From NCBI RefSeq assembly GCF_900114775.1, contig NZ_FOUE01000003.1:1-64000 (forward strand): a stretch of 64,000 nucleotides of DNA, in the 5' to 3' direction. Below are positions 16,958 to 24,881 of the stretch, piece by piece. Each line of letters begins with the position of its first letter. The first letter of the stretch is position 1. Both the position numbers and the translations under genes were made by a program. This DNA comes from Marinobacter zhejiangensis (GTDB lineage Bacteria > Pseudomonadota > Gammaproteobacteria > Pseudomonadales > Oleiphilaceae). The notes below the pieces were generated by a model. It worked only from the letters and a program-made list of their open reading frames with translations, searched no databases and was not told the DNA's origin.

Positions 16958-18703
16958 TTACACCAATCCTTCACCACCAGTTAGCAGCCAGTGTTCCTGC
17001 TCCAACGAGCCATCGACACACTCAGCCAGCAGCCGGAAACAATGATCGGTGTGCGTCAGGCACAAGGTCTGCCCGGCTTCGGAGATTTCTTTCAGCACAA
17101 TGCCGGGGTTAAGGGCCTGCAGGCTGCGAACAAAGTTTGGCGGGGTGGCCATATTCTTGCCCCCCACCAGGCCGCAAACCGGCACCTCTGCCTGTCGCAC
17201 CAGTGGCGCCCAATCTCGGGCCATGGAGACCTCCAGGTCAAGCTCATAACCCTTGCCGACCTGGTTCAGGTTAAACCCGTAAGTGCCCAGCGTACCCTGG
17301 CGACAGGAAGGCGCCTGTAGCACCTCCAGATCATGGGGGACGCCTTCAAACACCGCCTCCATCCAGCGTTCCGGGCCGAGTTTGCGCATTTGCACCATGC
17401 CCAATCGAATCAACAAACGTACTGACCAGAAGGCATGGCGAGCGGCCCACATGAACACGCGATGCTGGCGTGGAAGGTAATCCAGCGAGTCCTTGTCCTG
17501 AAAAGGGGCTGAAGGGGACATGGCCAGAATGCCGCTGGCTCGTTCGGGGTGGCGGTTGGCCAGTGCCAGGGCGTACATGAAGCCGCTGTCGTGGCTGGCT
17601 AGATAAACCCTGGGTATGTTCAGGGCATCAAGCACGGCAAGGCAGTCCTCGACCTGCGTTGCCAGTATGTCTTCGCCCTTGCCGGGCGGCTGGCTGCGGC
17701 CGTAACCCAGGCGTTCCGGCACAATCACATCCAGCCCGTGACGTGTCGCCCATTCGCGATCCTGAGGGAATTCACCCGCTCCAAAATAGGAGCCATGCAG
17801 CAGGACTGGTTTGCCGCCGTTTGCGCCATAGCGCCGCCAGCCAACCCGGCGCTGGCCGCGCATCAGTTCGCCCAGTTCCAGTGGGTAGCCGGACAGGGCT
17901 GCCTGCGGTGCGCTGTGTGAGCTTTGCTGGGCATAGCTCTGACTGCCGATGGCGGAGGCCAGCGCCACTGCCTGCACCTGGGACGACGCCCCCATTTTCC
18001 CAAGCAGGCTTTTGATCTGCTGGCGGACGGTGCCCACCGCGCGACTGCGTTTGTGGCTGATCTGCTCGCTGTTCATACCCTGGGCCAGACAGGCAAGAAT
18101 ATCGCGCTCGGCATCGGTCAGCTGAAAAATGTCCTCCAGCGCCTTGTCGATGGAGTCCGACCACTGGCACTCAACGGCGCGTAGCAGGAAGGTCTGGTGT
18201 TCACCGTTGTACAGGCCGATAAAAATCAACGGCAGGGTATTGTCATCGCAGGGGGGGTCACTCAAAGGGGGAAAGGTGCGTAGTAGGGAGGGGCCTTCGT
18301 ACTGGAAGATCCGTTGCTGGAAATCGCGAAAGTCCTGAGCGCTGACCCCCAGGCGAGCAATGCCTTCCCCCTTGCTGGTTCCGAACAGGTTTTGGGCCGC
18401 CGGGTTCTGCGCCAGGATCACGCCGCTCTCTGTCAACGCCAGTGCCGGGGCCCCCTCGTCTTTCACCAAGGCGTACAGCTGGTCGTTCAGTTCCGCCTGC
18501 TGTTCAACTTCCTCCAGCAACAGCGCCAGCGTCAGGGCGGTATCGCCTTGCAACCCCTGAACACCGAGGGTTACAGGCTCCAGCATGTTGAGCAGCACCT
18601 GGTAATCCTGCTCCCCCTGAATCACCGATAACACCAGAGCTTTGAGCTCTTCGGGTTCTGGTGCCGGCGCTTTCAGCGGCTCGGCCTGGCTTGCGCTCTC
18701 CAT
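16958..18703 (-). CDS. PAS-like/LuxR HTH regulator fused to an alpha/beta hydrolase
   Basis: A 581-residue fusion. Residues 85-190 look like a PAS-type sensor (LALTESGVILAQNPAAQNLFG). Residues 193-250 are a LuxR-type helix-turn-helix (LTDAERDILACLAQGMNSEQISHKRSRAVGTVRQQIKSLL). From about 285 an alpha/beta hydrolase follows with oxyanion motif LLHGSYFGAG, a nucleophile elbow ASHDSGFM (Ser373) and a C-terminal THTDHC His. The protein probably binds DNA and a small molecule or hydrolysable ligand. A fragment of a related gene survives at 13167-13221. Confidence 0.85.
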   Translation of the reverse strand: MESASQAEPLKAPAPEPEELKALVLSVIQGEQDYQVLLNMLEPVTLGVQGLQGDTALTLALLLEEVEQQAELNDQLYALVKDEGAPALALTESGVILAQNPAAQNLFGTSKGEGIARLGVSAQDFRDFQQRIFQYEGPSLLRTFPPLSDPPCDDNTLPLIFIGLYNGEHQTFLLRAVECQWSDSIDKALEDIFQLTDAERDILACLAQGMNSEQISHKRSRAVGTVRQQIKSLLGKMGASSQVQAVALASAIGSQSYAQQSSHSAPQAALSGYPLELGELMRGQRRVGWRRYGANGGKPVLLHGSYFGAGEFPQDREWATRHGLDVIVPERLGYGRSQPPGKGEDILATQVEDCLAVLDALNIPRVYLASHDSGFMYALALANRHPERASGILAMSPSAPFQDKDSLDYLPRQHRVFMWAARHAFWSVRLLIRLGMVQMRKLGPERWMEAVFEGVPHDLEVLQAPSCRQGTLGTYGFNLNQVGKGYELDLEVSMARDWAPLVRQAEVPVCGLVGGKNMATPPNFVRSLQALNPGIVLKEISEAGQTLCLTHTDHCFRLLAECVDGSLEQEHWLLTGGEGLV

Positions 18704-18947
18704 GCGATGCTCCGTAGCAAACGTTCCCTATCGTTTCCTTCATCTTATGCGAAGGAACTCGATCACGTTGGCTGCGACTTACGCAGCCAGCGTATTGTTT
18801 TCGATGACAATGTTGACGTTTTTTCCACATTTATACCAGATGGGATATGAGCTTTTTGAAGCCCTTTCGTACAGTGGCGTCGATGGCTGGGGCGTCCGCT
18901 TTTGCCAATTGGATAACAACAGATTCCCGAAAAAGGAGTTCGTCAGC

Positions 18948-20525
18948 GTGCGGAATTCATCAAATATCTTGGTCACGGTTTTGTCGACGACGGTTTTGGC
19001 GGCCTGCGGAGGCGGCAGCGATAGCAATGGTGGTGGCAGTACACCTGAGCCACTCTACGGTATTGGCGGTACGGTAACGGGGCTGGTTAATTCCGGGCTT
19101 GCCTTGGAAAACAACGGTGGCGACAACCTGCAAGTGGCGGGCGTGAGCTTTGAATTCGACACCAAACTGGCCGACGGTGAAAGCTATTCGGTGAGCTTTG
19201 CGAGCCATCCGGACCAACAACTCTGCGAATTGGCCAACGCCAGCGGCAGTGTCGCGGGCGCAGATGTTGATGATATTGACGTGCAGTGTCGCTCCTGGGG
19301 CACGGAGGCATTGATCGAAAACACCAGCGAGCATGCGCGTTTCCCCCAAATTGCCTTAGATGGCAACGGCAATGCCACCGCCGTATGGCAGCAATCTGAT
19401 GGTACCTACGAAAACATCTACGCCAACCGCTACACACCGGCCACCGGCTGGGGTAGCGCCGAGCTGGTCGAAAATGGCAGTAGCGGGCATGCGTATTGGC
19501 CGCAAATCGCCGTTGACAGCGCTGGCAATGCCATCGCTGTTTGGTACCAGGACGATGGCACAAACTATAACCTTTACGCCAATCGCTACACGGCCAGCTC
19601 GGGTAGCTGGGGTACGGAAGAGCTGCTCGAAAGCAGTAATGCGGGGGACGTGGTTTACCCCAGCATTGCCTTTGATAGCAACGACAACGCCATAGTCGTG
19701 TGGCAACAATCTGATGGGACGTACGAATCTATCTACGCTAACCGCTACACACCGGCCACCGGCTGGGGAACCGCCGAGTTGATCGAAAGTGGTAACAACG
19801 GGAATGCTACTCAGCCGAAAATCGTCTTTGACAGCGCTGACAACGCCATTGCCATATGGAACCAGGGCAATGGAAGCGACGATATCTTTATCAATCGCTA
19901 TACCGCGGGCGCTGGTTGGGGCACGGAGGAAGTGATCGCCATCGGCAGTTTCGGAAATGCAGTGTCCCCACAAATTGCCATCGACAGCAACGGCAATGCC
20001 ATCGCGGTGTGGCTCGAGCAAGACGGTACCAAGGTTAGTCTCTACGCGAACCGCTACACGGCCAGTACGGATGTGTGGGGTGGAGAAGAGTTGATCGAAG
20101 ACAGCGATGACGGGCATGCGTACAGTCCACAGGTTGTCATTGACAGCAACGACAATGGGATTGTCGTGTGGCACCAGAGCGATAGTGGAAACACAAATAG
20201 CGTTTATGCCAAACGCTACACACCTGGCGCGGGTTGGGGCGCGGAGGAGCTGATCGAAAGCAGTATTTCCGACGATGCGGAATACCCGAAAATTGTTATT
20301 GATGGTGACGACAATGTGATTGCTGTGTGGCATCAAGACAATCATCTCTACGCCAACCGCTATGCGGCCGATACCGGCAGTTGGGGCGCAGAGGCTCTGA
20401 TTGGAGGCGGCAACTTCTCGGTGAATGGGCCACAAATTGCCGTAGGTGGCGACGGCAATGCCATTACCGTGTGGTACCAATACGATGGCACACACCTGAG
20501 CATCTACGCCAACCACTTTAAATGA
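18948..20525 (+). CDS. Lipoprotein with eight ~51-residue propeller-like repeats
   Basis: The GTG at 18948 follows AAAAGGAG and starts a lipoprotein signal peptide ending LAAC (Cys20), then a Gly/Ser linker. An N-terminal domain of about 90 residues precedes eight repeats of about 51 residues. Each repeat reads WG.EELIE..., then P.IA.DS.GNAIAVW.Q.DGT and YANRYT. Repeats differ by 40-60 percent but keep Trp, Asp and Asn positions. An eight-bladed propeller at the outer membrane is a reasonable inference. The ORF is open further upstream, but that part is an accidental extension. Confidence 0.75.
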   Translation: MRNSSNILVTVLSTTVLAACGGGSDSNGGGSTPEPLYGIGGTVTGLVNSGLALENNGGDNLQVAGVSFEFDTKLADGESYSVSFASHPDQQLCELANASGSVAGADVDDIDVQCRSWGTEALIENTSEHARFPQIALDGNGNATAVWQQSDGTYENIYANRYTPATGWGSAELVENGSSGHAYWPQIAVDSAGNAIAVWYQDDGTNYNLYANRYTASSGSWGTEELLESSNAGDVVYPSIAFDSNDNAIVVWQQSDGTYESIYANRYTPATGWGTAELIESGNNGNATQPKIVFDSADNAIAIWNQGNGSDDIFINRYTAGAGWGTEEVIAIGSFGNAVSPQIAIDSNGNAIAVWLEQDGTKVSLYANRYTASTDVWGGEELIEDSDDGHAYSPQVVIDSNDNGIVVWHQSDSGNTNSVYAKRYTPGAGWGAEELIESSISDDAEYPKIVIDGDDNVIAVWHQDNHLYANRYAADTGSWGAEALIGGGNFSVNGPQIAVGGDGNAITVWYQYDGTHLSIYANHFK

Positions 20526-20539
20526 TGAAGGGTTGATGT

Positions 20540-20567
20540 CGGCGGCTTCGGGTAATCGGAGCCGCCG
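20540..20567 (+). terminator. Hairpin after the repeat lipoprotein gene
   Basis: The stem CGGCGGCT/AGCCGCCG lies 15 bases beyond the stop; a second hairpin with arms GGATGG/CCATCC follows. The T run is weak. Confidence 0.5.
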
Positions 20568-20620
20568 GATTCACCGTCGGATGGATGTTGCTGGAGCCAT
20601 CCGGCTCTTTACCCTCACCC

Positions 20621-21145
20621 TCAGACCATGCGCTTGAGCGTTCGGTCACCGACCCAGTATTGGTGTACCAGGGCCGCCGCTACGTGCAGGCCGATCATGA
20701 CCCACAGCACGGACGCCAGGGACTCATGTACGTCTTCGCCGATGTCCTCCATCCACTCTACTTCCGGTCCGGCCGGCACCACCGTCAGGCCGAACAGGGT
20801 GAGTGCATCCCCTTCGCCCAGCACCGTTATCACGCCAGACAGCGGCATCAGAACCATGGCGGCATACAGCGCAAAATGCCCCCACTTGGCCAGGGTTGCC
20901 CACTGAGCATGAGGCGCAAGACGGTTCCGGTTCAGCCACCGCCAGAAGCCTCTAAACAGCACCAACCCGAACAGTAGCGCCCCGATACTCTGGTGCCAGC
21001 CCATCAGCGTGTGCTCCGAAATACTGTGTTCAAACGCCTCAAACCAGACGTCACTGGCAAGCATGATCAGAAGCAGTGCCGCCATGAGCCAATGCAGTGT
21101 TTTGGAAACAACGCCATAGCGATGTTCCGTTTCCATTAACGACAT
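20621..21145 (-). CDS. Cytochrome b561 family protein
   Basis: About 174 residues from the second of two adjacent ATGs, six bases after AAAGGAG. It has four transmembrane helices and the di-haem His ligands typical of bacterial b561: KTLHWLMAAL, GWHQSIGALL, KWGHFALYAAMV and VHESLASVLWVMIGLHVAAALVHQYW. These proteins move electrons from the quinone pool to periplasmic acceptors. It follows a small periplasmic protein in a two-gene operon, divergent from a two-component system. Confidence 0.88.
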   Translation of the reverse strand: MSLMETEHRYGVVSKTLHWLMAALLLIMLASDVWFEAFEHSISEHTLMGWHQSIGALLFGLVLFRGFWRWLNRNRLAPHAQWATLAKWGHFALYAAMVLMPLSGVITVLGEGDALTLFGLTVVPAGPEVEWMEDIGEDVHESLASVLWVMIGLHVAAALVHQYWVGDRTLKRMV

Positions 21146-21207
21146 CATTATCTCCTTTGCAGATCTCAAGAGGTGCGGGACCTAAGCGGTGGGCTCGGGT
21201 CTCATGG

Positions 21208-21552
21208 TCAGTCACGTTCCCGGTTTCTGGCGGGCATGCCATACAGCTCAAACTCATGCTCCTGCATCAGGCTCTGGTCAGCGTCCAGCACCTTCATCAG
21301 ATAAGTTCCGTCCGGGGTTTCTTCCACGGTGACGTCTATACCGGGGCCGAACCTGCGCAGGGCCTGGGCGTACGCCATGATGCGGATTTCATCCAGGCCG
21401 TATTGCTCCGGCTCAGCGGCTATGGGTCCCATGTCACCAAGGGTGCCTTTGCGACTGCTTTCCCGGAGATCATCAGCCGCCGGGGCCGTAGACAGCACAC
21501 TCCCCAGTAGCACAGTCAACGATAAGGCCCCGGCGGTGATCATCTTCTTCAT
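21208..21552 (-). CDS. Small periplasmic protein, possibly PepSY-like
   Basis: A 114-residue protein with signal peptide (MKKMITAGALSLTVLLGSVLSTAPA). The mature part has a short helix-strand pattern (IMAYAQALRRFGPGIDVTVEETPDGTYLMKVLDAD) reminiscent of a PepSY domain, which commonly accompanies b561 cytochromes and sensor kinases. The match is weak and no conserved ligand is visible. It precedes cytochrome b561 in the same operon. Palindromic and tandem sites at 21571-21667 suggest control by the neighbouring response regulator. Confidence 0.6.
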   Translation of the reverse strand: MKKMITAGALSLTVLLGSVLSTAPAADDLRESSRKGTLGDMGPIAAEPEQYGLDEIRIMAYAQALRRFGPGIDVTVEETPDGTYLMKVLDADQSLMQEHEFELYGMPARNRERD

Positions 21553-21570
21553 AATTTGACTCCCTGGTTC

Positions 21571-21591
21571 CTGGCGACGTGTTGTCGCCAG
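21571..21591. promoter_or_regulatory. Perfect palindrome upstream of the b561 operon
   Basis: CTGGCGAC-GTGTT-GTCGCCAG is a perfect 8-bp inverted repeat, 19 bases upstream of the 21552 start. Position and symmetry fit an operator or an RNA hairpin in the leader. Confidence 0.5.
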
Positions 21592-21647
21592 TCAGGGGCT
21601 ATTCCAGCAGCAAGCTGTCGCAGAATTGTCTTTGCAGCAAAGCGAAG

Positions 21648-21667
21648 TTGTCGCAATTTGTCGCAAT
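21648..21667 (+). promoter_or_regulatory. Tandem 10-bp direct repeat, candidate OmpR-type response-regulator site
   Basis: TTGTCGCAAT occurs twice head-to-tail with exact 10-base spacing between the two-component system and the divergent b561 operon. OmpR/PhoB-family regulators bind such direct repeats as dimers. Partial copies (CTGTCGCAGA at about 21616) lie nearby. Confidence 0.6.
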
Positions 21668-21762
21668 GCCGGGTTTTGAGAAAATTTTTGACAATCCGGG
21701 TCTCCAGCCAGGGAATGAGTTCCCTATAATCGGGAGCAGACTGGACCCTGACGGAGACTGCA

Positions 21763-22488
21763 GTGAGCGCTGCCCCCACGATTCTGGTAGTTGACGATCA
21801 CCGAGAGATTCGCGACCTGCTGGGCCGCTACCTGCAAGACCATGGTCTGAAGGTGCTCCTTGCCGACGGCGGCGATGCCATGAAACGCTTGATGCGGGAC
21901 CACCGGGTGGATCTGGTTGTACTGGATATCATGATGCCCGGGGACGATGGTTTGACACTGTGCCGGTACCTGCGGGAACACACCGAATTACCGGTCATCC
22001 TGTTAACGGCGATGAGCGAGGAAACGGATCGCATCGTGGGCCTGGAAATGGGCGCGGATGATTACCTGACCAAACCCTTCAATCCGCGGGAACTGTTGGC
22101 CCGCATTAAGGCTGTGTTGCGACGCACCATCGCACTGCCGCCCCAGCGCAACCCCATGGCCGGTCGCCAGCTGACCTTTGAAGGCTGGACCCTGGACGTC
22201 GACCACCATCAATTGACCGATGCCGAAGGGGTGGAGGTTTCTCTGAGCACGGCGGAATACAAACTGCTGCTGGCCTTTCTCGAACACGCCGGAAGAGTAC
22301 TGTCGCGGGACCAGTTGATGGACCTGACACTGGGGCGGGAAGCCGACGCTTTTGACCGCAGCATCGACAACCATGTCAGCCGGCTACGCCGCAAAATTGA
22401 CCCGGAATCACGTCGCCCGAAACTGATCAAAACGATCTGGGGCGGTGGCTACCAATGGATTGCTGATGTTGAGGATTTCCGCCAGTGA
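21763..22488 (+). CDS. OmpR-family response regulator
   Basis: The GTG-started protein has 241 residues. The receiver domain has DDH at 11-13, phospho-acceptor Asp55 in VVLDIMMPGDDG, Thr in LLTAMSEE and Lys in DDYLTKPFNPREL. The C-terminal winged helix includes STAEYKLLLAFLEHAGRVLSRDQLMDLT and RSIDNHVSRLRRKI. It overlaps the kinase gene by four bases. It probably controls itself and the divergent cytochrome b561 operon. Confidence 0.93.
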   Translation: MSAAPTILVVDDHREIRDLLGRYLQDHGLKVLLADGGDAMKRLMRDHRVDLVVLDIMMPGDDGLTLCRYLREHTELPVILLTAMSEETDRIVGLEMGADDYLTKPFNPRELLARIKAVLRRTIALPPQRNPMAGRQLTFEGWTLDVDHHQLTDAEGVEVSLSTAEYKLLLAFLEHAGRVLSRDQLMDLTLGREADAFDRSIDNHVSRLRRKIDPESRRPKLIKTIWGGGYQWIADVEDFRQ

Positions 22489-23921
22489 AGCTCATGCCCA
22501 GGCGTGCCGGCGGGCAACTGGCGCTGCTGCTGATTACGGTCTTGTTGCTGGCACAGGTCATTACCATCTGGATCCTGGCTGGTGAGCGTCAGGGGGCTAT
22601 GCGCTCAGCCAATCGCGCCCATGTGCTGGAACGGGTGATTGATGCTTATGCGTTGGTCGATGCCACCGAGGCACCGCAGCAGGAGAGGGTACTGAGACTG
22701 CTCTCTAGTACCTCAATGCAGCTCACCGTTGGTTCGGAGCCTCAGCTGTCTTGGGATGAAGCGTCAAACCTGTCACAACGAATCGCTGACGAACTGGACC
22801 TGCCCCAGGCCAGCGTTCGTAGTGCACTCGAACTGGATCGGGCCTCGTGTGTTCTCTCCAACGGATCATTTCACGACGAAATTGATGAACACGAAGACCA
22901 CGATGAGCGTGCCGAACACGCCGAAGGCAGGCATCACGAGGAAGAGGAACACCGGGAGCGCCTTGAACGTCATCATGACTGCCCGCCCACCATAGCCCTG
23001 TCCCTTGGGCTGAGTTCCGGCCAGTGGCTGAATGCCGAAGCCCGTCCGTCCAATCCAACCTGGCTCTGGCTACAGGCGACGCTTACGAGTGTGGCTATTT
23101 CGGCGATCTTACTGACCTTGACGCTCCTCCTTGCCATTCGTCGCATCCTTCGTCCGGTCAACGAACTCAGCGACGCCGCCCATGCTTTTGCCCGCGGTGA
23201 AAAAGTTCAGGTACAGGCGCGGGGCCCGGAGGATATTCGCGAGGTCATCCACGCCTTCAATCGGATGCAGGTTCAGGTCAGCCGTGCACAGGAAGACCGG
23301 GAACGCCTGCTGGCGGCCCTGGCCCACGACCTGCGAACCCCCATTACTTCCATGCGTCTTCGGGTGGAGATGTTGCCCGCCGGGGAGGACCGGGACCGCC
23401 TTCTCGACACCCTGCAGGATATGCAGCATCTGGCGGAGGCGACTCTGGACTTCATCCGCGGCAGCACTGCCGAGCAATCCCGCCGATACGACCTGGCAAC
23501 CCTGTTGGACAGTCTCTGCAGCGACCTGCAGGAGCTGGGCATGGCGGTAGACTGTCAGGACAGCCCACGCTGTGTCCTGCAGGGCCAGCCGGAGGCCGTA
23601 AAACGGGCTCTTCGAAACCTGATCGAGAACGCCGTGCACTATGGTCAGCGCGCCAGCGTGACCCTGGACGCTGGAGAGAACGAAGCGATTATTACCATTA
23701 CCGACCAGGGCCCGGGTATTCCGGAGCAGGAGCGTGACAAGGTGTTTCAGCCATTCTATCGACTGGAACAGTCCCGCAGCCGTGAAACCGGCGGTGCGGG
23801 CCTCGGGCTCGCCATCGCTCGCACCCTGATTCGTGGTATGGGGGGGGATATCCACTTGGCGGCCGGCCCTGAAGGCCGGGGTCTGGTTGTAGAAGTCTCC
23901 CTTCCCGTCACTGACAATTAA
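22485..23921 (+). CDS. Sensor histidine kinase with His/Glu-rich periplasmic region
   Basis: A 478-residue protein: transmembrane helix at about 10-32, periplasmic domain to about 185, second helix near 186-210, HAMP (RRILRPVNELSDAAHAFARGE), then HisKA with phospho-acceptor His281 in LAALAHDLRTPITSMRLR, and HATPase with NLIENAVHY and GGAGLGLAIARTLI. The periplasmic loop at about 128-166 is packed with His, Glu and Asp (EHEDHDERAEHAEGRHHEEE), suggesting binding of a transition metal. A run of eight G at 23840-23847 lies in the ATPase region. Confidence 0.92.
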   Translation: MKLMPRRAGGQLALLLITVLLLAQVITIWILAGERQGAMRSANRAHVLERVIDAYALVDATEAPQQERVLRLLSSTSMQLTVGSEPQLSWDEASNLSQRIADELDLPQASVRSALELDRASCVLSNGSFHDEIDEHEDHDERAEHAEGRHHEEEEHRERLERHHDCPPTIALSLGLSSGQWLNAEARPSNPTWLWLQATLTSVAISAILLTLTLLLAIRRILRPVNELSDAAHAFARGEKVQVQARGPEDIREVIHAFNRMQVQVSRAQEDRERLLAALAHDLRTPITSMRLRVEMLPAGEDRDRLLDTLQDMQHLAEATLDFIRGSTAEQSRRYDLATLLDSLCSDLQELGMAVDCQDSPRCVLQGQPEAVKRALRNLIENAVHYGQRASVTLDAGENEAIITITDQGPGIPEQERDKVFQPFYRLEQSRSRETGGAGLGLAIARTLIRGMGGDIHLAAGPEGRGLVVEVSLPVTDN

Positions 23922-24023
23922 AACGGCCTTCCTTCAAACTCTGTGAAGCAGACAAAACGCAAGACCTGGCCCGCAGGGGCGCACTCGCGGCTGCCTCTCT
24001 CCAGTCGCCCTGGCGCATCCAGA

Positions 24024-24035
24024 GCGTATACAATA
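24024..24035. promoter_or_regulatory. Candidate GntR operator upstream of the regulator gene
   Basis: GCGTATACAATA shares GTATACAA with the perfect site at 27330-27339 and lies 38 bases before the GntR start, which would fit autoregulation. Confidence 0.35.
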
Positions 24036-24072
24036 GAGCCCTGGATTGAATCATTAACCATGGGAGAGCGGA

Positions 24073-24825
24073 ATGAGCGGTAGCCGGCAGATGGCGGAAT
24101 CTACCTCAAGTGTTCAGGAACAGGCGTCAGGTTCCGGACCGAAGAAATCTGGAGGTAAAGGGCTGGACGCTATCTATCGATCCATATCGGCTGCCATCAT
24201 TGAGCATCGCCTGAAGCCCGGTGCCCGTTTGCGTGAAGACGCGCTGGCGGATGTGTTTGGCATCAGCCGTACTGGCATCCGCAAAGTTCTCCAGCGCCTG
24301 GCGCTTGAGCAGTTGGTGACCCTGACGCCGCGCCGGGGCGCCAGTGTGACCCGGCCATCTGTGGATGAAGCCAGGGATGTGTTCGAGGCTCGTCTGATGG
24401 TGGAATGCGGCCTGATGGAAGTGGCGGCAAAACGCATCACCGAGGCTGACATTCAGGAGTTGCGGGATATGGCGAAGCAGGAGCGGGAAGCGCTCCGCAA
24501 TCGCGAGCAGCGCAGTGCCATCAAACTTTCTGCAGCCTTCCATGCCCGCCTTGCTGAAATTTCCGGGAACCGTACTCTGGCCGAATTTGTTGGCCAGCTG
24601 GCCTCCCGTTCCTCCCTGATTCTTGCTGTGTATGGCAATGCCGGTCATCTCGGCTGTGAGTCCCACGACCATGACAACCTGATAGAGCTGCTGGCTGCTG
24701 GCGATGGTGCCCGGGCGAGTGGCTTTATGGAACGACACCTGAAGTCGATCGAGGCGTCGTTGTCTATCTTTGAAGAGCCCGAGGAAACCCCGGATTTGAA
24801 GGATATCTTTGCGGTTGATGCCTGA
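24073..24825 (+). CDS. GntR-family (FCD-domain) transcriptional regulator
   Basis: The protein has 250 residues. A winged helix at about 35-100 includes IYRSISAAIIEHRLKPGARLREDALADVFGISRTGIRKVLQRLALEQLV. A helical FCD domain follows with the metal-binding pattern Asp/His (EARLMVECG, SAAFHARLAEISGN, HDNLIELLAAGD, ERHL). A low-complexity Ser/Gly stretch of about 30 residues precedes it. It is the first gene of an allantoin catabolism cluster and is likely to repress the permease, racemase and puuE promoters in response to a pathway metabolite. Confidence 0.88.
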   Translation: MSGSRQMAESTSSVQEQASGSGPKKSGGKGLDAIYRSISAAIIEHRLKPGARLREDALADVFGISRTGIRKVLQRLALEQLVTLTPRRGASVTRPSVDEARDVFEARLMVECGLMEVAAKRITEADIQELRDMAKQEREALRNREQRSAIKLSAAFHARLAEISGNRTLAEFVGQLASRSSLILAVYGNAGHLGCESHDHDNLIELLAAGDGARASGFMERHLKSIEASLSIFEEPEETPDLKDIFAVDA

Positions 24826-24834
24826 GGGGTGATG

Positions 24835-24863
24835 CAGAGCGCCCCGTTGGACGGGGCGCTCTG
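24835..24863. terminator. Convergent terminator hairpin
   Basis: A perfect 13-bp stem (CAGAGCGCCCCGT and complement) with a TGG loop lies between the convergent GntR and permease genes. Confidence 0.8.
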
Positions 24864-24881
24864 TATTAGATTCTGGCTGTT

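Noticed and set aside
19356..20516. 386-codon antisense frame on the repeat lipoprotein
   Set aside because: It mirrors the repeats of the sense gene; long reverse frames are expected from its repetitive codon use.
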